Below are positions 26,448 to 35,231 of a stretch of DNA of 64,000 bases, one piece after another (positions within the stretch are counted from its first letter, which is position 1; each line of letters begins with the position of its first letter). The notes under the pieces were generated by a model, which saw only the letters and a program-made list of their open reading frames with translations, ran no database searches and was not told where the DNA came from. Source of the DNA: Vibrio hyugaensis (GTDB lineage Bacteria; Pseudomonadota; Gammaproteobacteria; Enterobacterales; Vibrionaceae); assembly GCF_002906655.1 (NCBI RefSeq), contig NZ_CP025795.1, forward strand, positions 248,001 to 312,000, given 5' to 3'. Both the position numbers and the translations under genes were made by a program.

Positions 26448-26897
26448 ATGGTAAAAACAATAACGGTAGGATTGATGGTCGCCTTGGCTTCGTTTTCCTC
26501 TTTGGCAGAAGAAAGTGTGGTACGAGTCGCAAGCCAACATTCGGTGCAAGATACGGCGAATAAGTTTGTGGTTATAGCGCAAGACAAAGGCTTGAATGTG
26601 TTTGCCCGCGTCAATCACCAACAAAATGCGGCGAAGGTTGATATGGCATTGAGACCAACTGAGGTGATTGTTTTTGGCAACCCGAGAGTGGGTACGCCGC
26701 TGATGCAGTGTGCTCAGGAAGTGGCCATCGATTTACCACAGAAGGTTTTGGTGTATGAAGATGCTGAAGGCAAAACATGGTTGGCTTACAACAATCCGAT
26801 GTACTTAAAAGAGCGCCACAACATCCAAGGTTGTGACGAGGTGTTAAACAAGGTCAGTGGCGTGTTGAGCAAACTAACGGGGGCGGCGGCCAAATAG
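26448..26897 (+). CDS. DUF302-domain exported protein
   Basis: 149 residues from ATG 26448 (AAGGAATG upstream). Signal peptide MVKTITVGLMVALASFSSLA, then the DUF302 pattern SVQDTANKFVVIAQDKGLNV, FARVNHQQNA, VIVFGNPRVGTPLMQCAQEV and LPQKVLVYED. The domain is found as a small soluble periplasmic or lipid-linked module of unknown role. It converges on the six-repeat protein gene with 11 bp between the two stops. Confidence 0.85.
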   Translation: MVKTITVGLMVALASFSSLAEESVVRVASQHSVQDTANKFVVIAQDKGLNVFARVNHQQNAAKVDMALRPTEVIVFGNPRVGTPLMQCAQEVAIDLPQKVLVYEDAEGKTWLAYNNPMYLKERHNIQGCDEVLNKVSGVLSKLTGAAAK

Positions 26898-26908
26898 GGG
26901 GGAAGCAA

Positions 26909-27847
26909 TCAAGCCGCTTGTGGTCTAGGCCTTTCCATGTGTGAGCAACACTCCGAGAGCCAACCGTTGCGATGGGCGGCATTATAAGCGCCTCGGCAGC
27001 AGCGTAACCAATCTCGCTTGTTTGCGAAGTAGGAAGCGCTGCCCTTGCAGATTTTCAGCGTCCATTTTGCTCTGGCTGAGCGCATGTGTTGACAGCACTT
27101 TTGTGTCCAGCCATTGCGGTGCGCCGCAAAATACGCACCGCTGCATCCCTCTTGCCACGCAGTTCGGGTTTTGTAACTTGCCGCACTCGCCTGACATGCT
27201 TCAAACGTCCATTTTTTCTGTGTTCTTGGCGCGCCCATGTGTGCACAACATTCGTCTAACCAGCCTCGGTTTCTTGCCGCTTGATAGGCACTTTTGCACG
27301 CAGCAATCCACTCGGTGCGAGTTCGGCAAGCTCTTGCGCTTTTGATGCATGCTTGACGGTTCCACTTCAATTCGACCTGCTTCATGTGTTGGCAGCAATC
27401 ATCCAGCCAGCCATTACGGTTCGCAGCATTGTAAGCGCCACTGCAACCGCGTTGCCATTCGGATCGTGTTTGGTATTGCTTAGCGTTTTCTGTGCAGGCT
27501 TCAAAGGTCCATTTCTTACCCGTTCGTGAGGGAATCATGTGCGTGCAGCAATCTTCTATCCAACCGTTTTTTCTCGCGGCGTGATAAGCACTTTTGCAGC
27601 CGTGATTCCATTCTGATCGCGTTTTATATTGTGATGCGCTTTGCTTGCACTTTTCGAATGTCCATTTAATGCCGACACGCTGCATGTGAACGCAACACTG
27701 ATCCAGCCAACCGTTGCGATAGGCAGCGCTGTAAGCAGCTTTGCACTTTTCGCTCCACTCTGTTCGTGTTTTGAAATGGGCCGCGCTCTGTTTACACAGT
27801 TCGAGACTCCATTTCCCGTGTTTTTTGGGCAGATCCATAAGATTCAT
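26909..27847 (-). CDS. Cys-rich protein of six tandem ~50-residue repeats
   Basis: 312 residues, strongly basic, no signal peptide. It consists almost entirely of six repeats starting KW(T/S)xxxC and ending NGWxxxCCxHM, at about residues 12-55, 61-104, 112-155, 161-204, 212-255 and 261-304. Consensus positions: W, Cys, Ala, Y/F-K-T-R, W, Cys, AY-AA, NGW, CC and HM. Four cysteines and one histidine per unit suggest a metal-binding or disulphide module. Linkers alternate between a short type (QRVGI) and a longer type (PSRTGK). Similar W...A..Y.TR.EF...AY.AAR.NGWLDE..HM units occur, as I recall, in phage and homing-endonuclease-associated proteins, where DNA binding is suspected. No nuclease domain is present here. 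Function unknown. Confidence 0.85.
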   Translation of the reverse strand: MNLMDLPKKHGKWSLELCKQSAAHFKTRTEWSEKCKAAYSAAYRNGWLDQCCVHMQRVGIKWTFEKCKQSASQYKTRSEWNHGCKSAYHAARKNGWIEDCCTHMIPSRTGKKWTFEACTENAKQYQTRSEWQRGCSGAYNAANRNGWLDDCCQHMKQVELKWNRQACIKSARACRTRTEWIAACKSAYQAARNRGWLDECCAHMGAPRTQKKWTFEACQASAASYKTRTAWQEGCSGAYFAAHRNGWTQKCCQHMRSARAKWTLKICKGSASYFANKRDWLRCCRGAYNAAHRNGWLSECCSHMERPRPQAA

Positions 27848-28031
27848 AAGCGCATCCCTTCAAACGTATTCTGGACGAGATTGAAAAGCCGTTTCTCTTA
27901 AATAAAACCTGCCTTGCTCTCCGTGGAGTTTACTCGTGTCGACAGGCGATAATATTGAACGTTTTGCCTTTATGTACGGCTTTATGTGGCTTTCGGGTCA
28001 ATTTGGAAAGAAAGTGATGAAAGGGAAAAAT

Positions 28032-28054
28032 AAACCCCGCAGCGAGGCGGGGTT
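28032..28054 (-). terminator. Terminator of the chemoreceptor gene
   Basis: AAACCCCGC and GCGGGGTTT pair around a 5-base loop; the - strand continues with a T-rich tail. Confidence 0.8.
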
Positions 28055-28079
28055 TGGACTGGAGAGTAGATCGGGTAGG

Positions 28080-29966
28080 TTACGCCAGTTTAAAGGTCGC
28101 GACTTTTGAGTTGAGCTCTTCCGCTTGCGATTTAAGCTCAGAAGACTGGTTCATCGACTCTTCTGCTCCAATCACTAAGTGGTCGGTAACATCTTTGATT
28201 GATGTGACGTTCTGCGTGATCTCGTTGGTGACGTGCGTTTGTTCTTCTGCTGCGGTCGCGATTTGGGTTGCCATATCGCTGATCATCGCTACTGCCGAGT
28301 TGATTTCATCCAACGCTTTAGAAGCGCGGTCGGCATCTTCTACCGAGCCTAATGCCAACTCAGAACTGCGCTCCATTAAGGTCACTGCGCGTTGCGTGGT
28401 GCGCTGTAGCGTCTCGATAGTGGATTTAATTTCTTCCGTTGAAGTGTGTGTACGTTGCGACAATACACGAACTTCATCAGCAACGACGGCAAAGCCACGG
28501 CCTTGTTCACCTGCGCGTGCCGCTTCGATTGCAGCATTCAGTGCGAGTAGGTTCGTTTGCTCTGCGATGTCACGAATGGTGGAAAGTACGGTGTTGATGT
28601 CTTGCGCATGTTGGTTCAGCTCTGAGATGACGCCACTCGCTTGGTTTACTTCCGAAGACAAGTGGTTAATTGAGTCTTTGGTGTTCACAACGAGTGAGTG
28701 ACCGTTTTGTGTGCTCACAGAAGAGTCTTGCGCCACTTTTGCTGTTTGCTCTGCATGAGAGGCGATCTCTTGCGTTGCTGATGCCATTTCAGTTACAGCT
28801 GTTGCCACAAGTGTGATTTCTTGCTGCTGGTGGTTTAGCTCATCGACCGATTGGTTTGCACGTTTGGTGCTCAACTCTGACTGTTTATTTAAGTCTTCCG
28901 CTTGGTGACGAATATGGCCAATAAGTTGCTGTAGACTCTCAACGAATTGGTTGAAGTTTTCTGCCAGTTCACCCACCTCATCTCGATTTTCTACTTTGAT
29001 GCGCTGAGTTAAATCACCACTACCGTTTGCGATTTGCGACAGGGCATTGGAAACGTTGTAGAGTGGGCGGAACAGGATGTTACACAACAGGTTAAACAAC
29101 GCCACACAGATAATAACCACAATCGTAGTCGCGATGATTTGTCCCCAAACGGCATCGTAAAGTGGTGCAACTAAAGAGTCATTGTCCAGAACGGTTACGC
29201 TCGTTAGCTTAGTGCCGTCGATAGCTTTTGCGTAAACCACGAAATCTTTGCCATCAATGGAAACATTTTGCTCTAGACCGGTATTGGATGCCGCGACAAT
29301 ATCGTTGTTGCTCAACCCCAGTTTGCTTACTGGTTGGTTGAGTAATTTGCTGTCGTTGTGTGTAAAGATATTACCTTGGTCATTGGCGATGAACATATAA
29401 CCATCACCCGGCAGAATCACTTGGTTAAGGCTGTTGAGGATATCTCCGATCTCAACATCAGCTCCCAATACTGTTGTTTGACCATGAAGTTGCAACGCTT
29501 TGCCGAGTGATACTACGTTTGCACCGGTTGCTGCTGCGACGGTGGGGTTATCCATAAAAACTTGGGATGGATTGGCGATGGCATTGGTGTACCAACCCCA
29601 TTGTCGAGGATCATCATTTCCAGGTGGCAGAACAACACCGTTCGCGTTGTCTTGAGAGCCGTCAGGATAGGCAAGGAAAACGTTATCGAACGCCGCAGAG
29701 TCACGAACTTGTTTTAGGTGTGTCACGATGGCAGATTTCTCTGCATCCTGTGATAGCGAAGTGAGTGCGCGTTCTTTTGACAGTAGCCAGTCACTCACAT
29801 ATTGATTGTAAGATGCGCTAGTGCTTTCTAAACGTTGCGCGACTTCAACATCCAGTCGCTGCAAAGAATCACGAAAAGACAGCCCCTCTACCAACACTCC
29901 CCCGAGGATGATGGCAGCACTGGCAGATATCGCCAGCTTATTTTTCAAAGATAAATTCTTAAGCAT
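28080..29966 (-). CDS. Methyl-accepting chemotaxis protein with dCACHE sensor
   Basis: 628 residues. An N-terminal membrane helix ([20 protein letters not shown]) and a second near 265-290 ([20 protein letters not shown]) enclose a ~230-residue periplasmic double-CACHE-type sensor ([36 protein letters not shown]). A HAMP domain follows ([20 protein letters not shown]) and then the signalling domain with the hairpin tip [20 protein letters not shown] and [17 protein letters not shown]. Ligands of such sensors are often amino or organic acids; this one is unknown. Monocistronic and divergent from the M16 peptidase gene. Confidence 0.93.
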   Translation of the reverse strand: MLKNLSLKNKLAISASAAIILGGVLVEGLSFRDSLQRLDVEVAQRLESTSASYNQYVSDWLLSKERALTSLSQDAEKSAIVTHLKQVRDSAAFDNVFLAYPDGSQDNANGVVLPPGNDDPRQWGWYTNAIANPSQVFMDNPTVAAATGANVVSLGKALQLHGQTTVLGADVEIGDILNSLNQVILPGDGYMFIANDQGNIFTHNDSKLLNQPVSKLGLSNNDIVAASNTGLEQNVSIDGKDFVVYAKAIDGTKLTSVTVLDNDSLVAPLYDAVWGQIIATTIVVIICVALFNLLCNILFRPLYNVSNALSQIANGSGDLTQRIKVENRDEVGELAENFNQFVESLQQLIGHIRHQAEDLNKQSELSTKRANQSVDELNHQQQEITLVATAVTEMASATQEIASHAEQTAKVAQDSSVSTQNGHSLVVNTKDSINHLSSEVNQASGVISELNQHAQDINTVLSTIRDIAEQTNLLALNAAIEAARAGEQGRGFAVVADEVRVLSQRTHTSTEEIKSTIETLQRTTQRAVTLMERSSELALGSVEDADRASKALDEINSAVAMISDMATQIATAAEEQTHVTNEITQNVTSIKDVTDHLVIGAEESMNQSSELKSQAEELNSKVATFKLA

Positions 29967-30284
29967 AAAATTATGATTGGCTCGTTATATTTATAAAAAG
30001 TGGTGTTGCACGCGCCATTATATTTTAGTGGTCAAAATAAATTCCGATCTATGTCGCGTATTTGAGCCATATTGGTGTTTATGCGGAATTAATCTTCAAT
30101 GTTGTTTACTTTTTTGAGCTAAGTTGTTTATTAGCAAAGCGTTATCTAAGTCTTTGTAAATGATTCTTATTTTTATAAAGTGTGATCGAGATCTTACTAT
30201 TTGGGCGTATATTTCATATTAAATATCAAGCATATGACGTGATCGATATATTGCCTCAATTAATCATTTTTAGGGACGATAGTT
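29967..30284. promoter_or_regulatory. Divergent intergenic region, chemoreceptor / M16 peptidase
   Basis: 318 bp, AT-rich, no coding frame. It should hold both promoters. I could not fix a -35/-10 pair with confidence; no strong inverted repeat stands out. Confidence 0.4.
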
Positions 30285-33035
30285 ATGCGTAGTACGTTGT
30301 TAATCCCCGCATTATTGCTGTCAGGGTGTACTCTGACTCCCCAATCTACACCTCTCCAGGCTGACCCGAACTGGGTGGTCGACCAACTTCCCAACGGGAT
30401 GAAATATCACATTTATCCAACCCAAGATGAAGAAGTCTCGGTTCGTTTGATGATGAACGTTGGTTCATTCCAAGAAGAAGCCAACCAGAAAGGTTATGCG
30501 CACTTTATTGAGCACATGGCATTTAATGGTAGTACCCATTTTTCTGGTAATGATGTGGTGAAGTTGTTCGAAGCTTCTGGTGGTAGCTTTGGTGCTGACA
30601 TTAACGCCACGACGACTTACCAACAGACGACCTATAAGTTGGATCTCGCCAATCCAGATAAGCTTGACGATGCGCTAACGTGGATGCGCGACATCAGTGA
30701 TGGCATTCAGTTTGATCCCACACAAGTTGAAAAAGAAAAAGGCGTGATTTTGGGAGAGTGGCGACGTTCACGTCCTGACGATAAATCCCTATCTTTTAAT
30801 GCTTACCAAGCTTCTATTGAGGGAACGCCTTACGCAGAACACGATCCTATTGGTACGCGAAGCTCAATTGAAAACACCACTTCACCTGCACTCAAAACGT
30901 TTTATGAGAAATGGTATCAACCACAATATGCCGAACTGATCGTAACGGGGAATGTGGATGCGGCGTCGCTATCAAAAATTATTGAGAGTAAATTTTCTAA
31001 CTGGGATAGCACTTCCGATGCCGTGGTAGAAAAGCGCCGTGATATCCGAGCGAAAAACGCAGATCGCATTTTACCGAGTAGTCAGATGGAATCCCCAAGT
31101 TTGCATTTGATCATCGACCGAGATTCGGTAAGCCGTCAAACCATGCAAGATCAACACAAAGCATGGCAGGACGAAATTAGTGCTCAGCTTATCCAACAGC
31201 GCCTGCTTAGGGTGTTAAATGATGCCGCAGAGTCGTTCCAATACGCATATGCTCAGCCATATTCTTCAAGTTATCACCGTATGATGTCTGCTGGCATTTC
31301 ATTTGCCCCGGAACGCCGTGAGAAAATCCAACAGATCTTCATGAACACACTCACGTCATTACGTGACTATGGTGTTACTCAAGAAGAACTCGATGGCATT
31401 ATGTCGGGCTGGTATGGGGAACTGGCAAACCTCGATTCTGATTGGTCGAAACGCAAGCCAGCAGGTTACGCAGAAGCGCGTGTATTCCAATTGGAGCAAA
31501 ATTCAGTAAGCCAATCCAAAGAAGGGTATGAGCTTAGCTTGTCGACGTTTGTTAAGAACAACACGTTAAGTCATACGAATGAAGCGTTGGAAGCACTGCT
31601 TTCTCAACCAGCAAGTTTTGTAGTGGGTTTAGGTAAAACGGAAACTAAGGCGCAATTTGCTGGTGAGTTTGCACTATTGAGTGCCGCTTATGCTCAAGCG
31701 GGTGAAAAGCCTTTGGACATGTATGCCAAGACAGATGGTTTTGTTCAGCCAAAGAAAGAAGGCACCATTATCAGTACTCGCGAAGAAGCGGGTGGTTTTC
31801 AAGTGTATACGTTGTCGAACGGGGTGGATGTTTGGTTCCAAAAAGACGACAAAGCTGCGAATCGAGCCTACGTTTATTTCGTCAGCCAAGGTGGTAAAGC
31901 GGCGTTAGATAAATCACTTTATCCAGCATTTGAAGTGGCAACCATGGCGGCGGCTCGCAGTGGCTTGGGCGATTTCTCCGGTACAGAACTCGATAGCTAC
32001 TTGCGCAAAAACGACATCTCGCTGTTCCCTATTTTAGGTCCAACCAACCATGGTATAGAGGTCATCACCCCGAAAGCGCATTTGGCGAGTGCTTTAAACG
32101 GTTTGTACAACATCGCAACCGATATCAAAGTGGATGAGCGCCAGTTGGAAGCGGTCAAACGTGAGTTTCTTCAGCAACGTCGTGCCTTCTTTGAGTCATC
32201 AATGGGCAAATGGATTAAAGCGGCGAACGAAAATTCGTACTTACCAAACAGTCGTCATCGTCTGCTGCCAATCGATGGCGCAAAGGATGTGACGTCAGAG
32301 CAAGTTCAAGCCGTACATGATGCTCTTTTCAACTACAATCGTGGTTTCAAAATGGTCATCGTTGCGGATGTAGAGCCAGAACAAATTACGCCATTACTAC
32401 GTAAATACGTTGCATCTATCGATATGCCGGCAGGTGAGGCGGTGGATTATTCAATAGCCTTTAACCCCCATGCATTAAGCAAAACTGTGATGGAAGAGGG
32501 CAATGAGCCATCATCCATGTATTTATTGCGCCTTACCAATCAGCACGAATCACCAAGAACGGGGCGTGATACTGTCGTTGAAGACATGTTGCAGCGCATT
32601 GCAGCTGCGCGAGTAACGGAACAATTGCGTGAAGAAGCGAGCTTGGATTACAGCCCGAGTATTTACCCAATCACACAAGACCGTGAAATGGTGTCTGACT
32701 GGTTCTTGGAGTCGCAAATCGACCCTAAAGATGTCAGCAAAATGGATGCGCAGTTAGATAAGGTTTTTGATGAACTCGCGAAGAACATTACTCAAAAAGA
32801 AGTCGATACCGCAGCAAAACAACTCGCCGTCGCAATGAAGGATTTGGATGATAATCCAGGTCAACGCAGCTGGGCTTATACGCGTTATCTCGTACACGGA
32901 TATGGTTTAGATGCATTACTGGATGTAGACAAAGCTGCTCAGAGCGTGACGCTGGAAGAGATAAAAGCCAAAGCGAAAGAAGCATTTGGAACTAAAGCTA
33001 AACGAAGCACAATTATTTTGAATCCAAAACCTTAG
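30285..33035 (+). CDS. M16-family zinc metallopeptidase lipoprotein
   Basis: 916 residues. Lipobox LLSGC (Cys15) makes it a lipoprotein. The inverted zinc motif HFIEH (His73, Glu76, His77), in AHFIEHMAFNGS, defines insulinase/pitrilysin-type M16 peptidases, with the distal Glu in the following helix region. Four M16 half-domains are expected: ~30-240, 245-440, 500-720, 725-910; only the first has the zinc motif. Such proteins usually degrade peptides in the periplasm. It is monocistronic, with a terminator at 33043-33068. Confidence 0.9.
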   Translation: MRSTLLIPALLLSGCTLTPQSTPLQADPNWVVDQLPNGMKYHIYPTQDEEVSVRLMMNVGSFQEEANQKGYAHFIEHMAFNGSTHFSGNDVVKLFEASGGSFGADINATTTYQQTTYKLDLANPDKLDDALTWMRDISDGIQFDPTQVEKEKGVILGEWRRSRPDDKSLSFNAYQASIEGTPYAEHDPIGTRSSIENTTSPALKTFYEKWYQPQYAELIVTGNVDAASLSKIIESKFSNWDSTSDAVVEKRRDIRAKNADRILPSSQMESPSLHLIIDRDSVSRQTMQDQHKAWQDEISAQLIQQRLLRVLNDAAESFQYAYAQPYSSSYHRMMSAGISFAPERREKIQQIFMNTLTSLRDYGVTQEELDGIMSGWYGELANLDSDWSKRKPAGYAEARVFQLEQNSVSQSKEGYELSLSTFVKNNTLSHTNEALEALLSQPASFVVGLGKTETKAQFAGEFALLSAAYAQAGEKPLDMYAKTDGFVQPKKEGTIISTREEAGGFQVYTLSNGVDVWFQKDDKAANRAYVYFVSQGGKAALDKSLYPAFEVATMAAARSGLGDFSGTELDSYLRKNDISLFPILGPTNHGIEVITPKAHLASALNGLYNIATDIKVDERQLEAVKREFLQQRRAFFESSMGKWIKAANENSYLPNSRHRLLPIDGAKDVTSEQVQAVHDALFNYNRGFKMVIVADVEPEQITPLLRKYVASIDMPAGEAVDYSIAFNPHALSKTVMEEGNEPSSMYLLRLTNQHESPRTGRDTVVEDMLQRIAAARVTEQLREEASLDYSPSIYPITQDREMVSDWFLESQIDPKDVSKMDAQLDKVFDELAKNITQKEVDTAAKQLAVAMKDLDDNPGQRSWAYTRYLVHGYGLDALLDVDKAAQSVTLEEIKAKAKEAFGTKAKRSTIILNPKP

Positions 33036-33042
33036 CCATCAA

Positions 33043-33068
33043 AAAGGGCGACTTACGAGTCGTCCTTT
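33043..33068 (+). terminator. Terminator of the M16 peptidase gene
   Basis: AAAGGGCGACT and AGTCGTCCTTT pair with a single G-U-type mismatch, followed by TGTTCTCT. Confidence 0.65.
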
Positions 33069-33318
33069 GTTCTCTATCTTGCCTTACACATTACTCGCAC
33101 TGGTATGACAGTAAACATAAGTCATTAAAATTCAGTGAAACAATAACGAAGAGGTCGATAAAAGACGAAAGGGTTTTACCTTTTTTGTAAGGTTCCTTTC
33201 GATTGTCTTCTTTTTTGTTTTTGTGAAGGAAAGTCGCATATTTGTAAGGGGCAGGAAACCATATGGTATCGCTTGAGTCTCACCTTACTCCAAATTGAAG
33301 CAAATAAAGGTTCCCCCA

Positions 33319-33747
33319 ATGAAACGCTACTTATTGTCGACGATTTTACTCCTAAGCAGTGCCAATGTATTCGCAGAATCTGCACCAACACAACCTGTAG
33401 CGCCAAAACCATTTGGTCTAGAGAGCATTACTGCTGAGCAGCAAGCGAAAATTGAAGAGATTCAGCTTAACTTGAGCAGCACGCTGACGCAGGAACAATC
33501 GCCACAAGATATCCAAGAAAGTGCCAAGCAATTTGAGAAGTTGGTGAAAGCACCGTCGTTTGACGAAGCAAAAGCAAAGGCGTTGCTTGAGCGTGCGAAC
33601 AAGAAACAAGTAGATATCCAAATCGCGAAGCTAAAAGCACAAAACGACATTTATAATGTGTTAACTGACGATCAAAAGTCGACACTAGAAAAGCGTCAGC
33701 AAGAACAAATCAAAAAGTTTGAAGCGATGAAACAACAAGCTCAGTAA
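33319..33747 (+). CDS. Small periplasmic Spy/CpxP-like protein
   Basis: 142 residues from ATG 33319. Signal peptide MKRYLLSTILLLSSANVFAE. The mature part is highly charged and helical with LTXXQ-type motifs (LTQEQ, LTDDQ) spaced about 75 residues apart, as in Spy/CpxP periplasmic chaperones. Sequence otherwise is low complexity (KQFEKLV, KKQVDIQIAKLKAQN). Likely an envelope stress chaperone. The upstream gap of ~280 bp contains its own promoter; the terminator at 33778-33808 follows. Confidence 0.65.
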   Translation: MKRYLLSTILLLSSANVFAESAPTQPVAPKPFGLESITAEQQAKIEEIQLNLSSTLTQEQSPQDIQESAKQFEKLVKAPSFDEAKAKALLERANKKQVDIQIAKLKAQNDIYNVLTDDQKSTLEKRQQEQIKKFEAMKQQAQ

Positions 33748-33777
33748 GCTCGAATAGCTTCTATTCTTCATTAAGAA

Positions 33778-33808
33778 TAAAAAAGACTCCTAGCTGGGGT
33801 CTTTTTTA
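33778..33808 (+). terminator. Terminator of the Spy-like gene
   Basis: AAAAAAGAC and GTCTTTTTT flank an inner CC/GG pair around TAGCT, ending in a long T-run; also usable from the other side. Confidence 0.75.
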
Positions 33809-33850
33809 TTTTGTTGCCAGTGAATAGCGTTTAACTAGCGGTAACAACTG

Positions 33851-34237
33851 TTAATCGTTTTTCTCTTTACCGTAAACGCGTACGCCTGCTTTAGAGCCTT
33901 CTGAGTTGCCGTACACTTCGATGTTTTTCACACAGCGACGGTAACCGAAGTAACGCCAGTCGGTCATTTTGTCTTTCTTCAGGTCGCGGTGGAATCGAAT
34001 GGTTTTCTCGTCACCGTTTTGGAAGCGCACAACGATCTTTCTTAATTCTAGGTCTTTCTCTGCTTTCACTTTGATCGCGTTGGTGTTGCGGCAAATCACC
34101 ATTGGGATTTTTGCAGCTAGGTTACCGTGCTCAAGCAAGATAGTACGACCTAAAGTGAATTTATCGTCTGCGTGTGCAGGAGCGATAAGTGTTGTTGCAG
34201 CCAATGCTGCCGTGATAATAGCGGTATAAATTCTCAT
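33851..34237 (-). CDS. DUF2541-family (YaaI-like) exported protein
   Basis: 128 residues with signal peptide (IITAALAATTLIAPAHA). The mature part shows the spacing of E. coli YaaI/DUF2541: LGRTILL, IPMVICRNTNAIKVKA, TDWRYFG and RRCVKNIEVYG, including two cysteines that could form a disulphide. It is small, periplasmic and of unknown function. Converges on the Spy-like gene. Confidence 0.6.
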   Translation of the reverse strand: MRIYTAIITAALAATTLIAPAHADDKFTLGRTILLEHGNLAAKIPMVICRNTNAIKVKAEKDLELRKIVVRFQNGDEKTIRFHRDLKKDKMTDWRYFGYRRCVKNIEVYGNSEGSKAGVRVYGKEKND

Positions 34238-34545
34238 TTAAAAATCACCAAAACACAGGAGCGCGAATCATAGTCGAGCTCAATAAAATTCAGCTAGCAA
34301 TATTTTTCTTTGTGAATGAAATTTCACAGTCCGCTGACTTTAAGGTGGGAAGTTGAACAGTAGTTCGACAATCCAAGTAAGTATTTCTTGGAGCCTAATA
34401 GGCGAAGTTTTTGGCAAATAGACTACGTTGAAGGACATTACTACAGAGTATCTATTAAAAATGTAATTTCTTTAATCGAGCATTTAAACAGTGTTCTTTA
34501 TCCATTATGATCGCAACAAAACTCCCGAGAATCGCAGGCAATTTT
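34238..34545. other. AT-rich intergenic region before the TetR-type gene
   Basis: 308 bp between the divergent DUF2541 and TetR-type genes, no coding frame. It contains one small inverted repeat, CCAAG-N9-CTTGG, near 34373-34391. It lacks the 13-bp palindrome found downstream of the regulator gene. Confidence 0.45.
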
Positions 34546-35028
34546 ATGGCTCGAATTAGCAAACAAGAAAGAGAACAAAACCAAAGAACATACGATGAGT
34601 ACATTTTCAACCTGTTCGTAGCTGAGGGGTGGGAGTGCGTTACATTGGATAGGATCTCTAAAGGTTTAGGTATAAGAAAGTCTACGCTTCAAGGGTATTA
34701 CCCCGATAAAGATGCATTCTTAAATGTTCTTCAAGGGCGAGTGTTTCCGCACATAGTCGGACAGTTAGATTTCACTTCAAGATCTGCCTTTATAGACGCT
34801 TGGTCACATCTTCTTGCTACCAATAATGTGTTCCAACAAGCTGTAAAGATGTTGTTGATTACAATCGTTAAGAATGGTGGTGAGCCTCGTCCTCGTATCC
34901 AAGCACCGATACAGCGATTGGTCAGTGAGTTGGGTAAAAATATTGGTCATGACGAAGCTAGTTCAGCAATTAAGGAGTGTTTTGGCGCTGCTCTTATGCT
35001 CCTAGCGTTTCCAAATAGCACAGATTAA
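34546..35028 (+). CDS. TetR/AcrR-family transcriptional regulator
   Basis: 160 residues from ATG 34546 (AGG eight bases upstream; an in-frame ATG at 34507 has no site). The N-terminal HTH reads LFVAEGWECVTLDRISKGLG with recognition helix IRKSTLQGYYPDKDAFLNVL. The C-terminal ligand domain (WSHLLATNNVFQQAVKMLLI, SSAIKECFGAALMLLAF) is short for the family. It lies 203 bp upstream of the adhesin gene on the same strand. Three 13-bp palindromes in that gap are the obvious candidates for its binding sites. Confidence 0.8.
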   Translation: MARISKQEREQNQRTYDEYIFNLFVAEGWECVTLDRISKGLGIRKSTLQGYYPDKDAFLNVLQGRVFPHIVGQLDFTSRSAFIDAWSHLLATNNVFQQAVKMLLITIVKNGGEPRPRIQAPIQRLVSELGKNIGHDEASSAIKECFGAALMLLAFPNSTD

Positions 35029-35035
35029 ACTTATC

Positions 35036-35048
35036 CGTACTAAGTACG
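35036..35048. promoter_or_regulatory. Palindromic operator-like site 1
   Basis: Perfect 13-bp palindrome CGTACTAAGTACG, directly after the TetR-type gene and first of three related copies ahead of the adhesin gene. Confidence 0.6.
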
Positions 35049-35139
35049 AAAAAGTTGTTGATCTCATAATTTAGTTCATTTATTATCCTTTCCGAAAGTA
35101 AGGGCAGCCTAAATGCTGCCCAAAAATTTAAACTTAAAT

Positions 35140-35152
35140 CGTCCTTGGTACG
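35140..35152. promoter_or_regulatory. Palindromic operator-like site 2
   Basis: CGTCCTTGGTACG, matching site 1 at 10 of 13 positions, with the CGT...ACG ends kept. Confidence 0.55.
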
Positions 35153-35162
35153 AATAATTGTG

Positions 35163-35189
35163 GAGCGGGTGAACGCTCTTATTTTTTGT
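35163..35189 (+). terminator. Terminator-like hairpin in the adhesin leader
   Basis: GAGCG and CGCTC pair around GGTGAA and are followed by TTATTTTTTG. It lies between operator-like sites 2 and 3, so it could end the regulator transcript or attenuate the adhesin gene. Confidence 0.5.
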
Positions 35190-35197
35190 AATTAATT

Positions 35198-35210
35198 CGT
35201 CCTGAGTACG
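35198..35210. promoter_or_regulatory. Palindromic operator-like site 3
   Basis: CGTCCTGAGTACG, 22 bp before the adhesin start codon, a position where a bound repressor would block transcription or initiation. Confidence 0.55.
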
Positions 35211-35231
35211 TAATGGTATATAGGTAATGTA

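Noticed and set aside
26909..27847. Repeated DNA interpreted as CRISPR or tandem repeat array
   Set aside because: The repeats are protein-level and degenerate at DNA level, with spacing of ~150 bp in one open frame.
35096..35122. GGGCAGC-CTAAAT-GCTGCCC as a terminator of the TetR-type gene
   Set aside because: The hairpin lacks a T-run on the + strand; it may still be structural, but 35163-35189 is the better terminator candidate.
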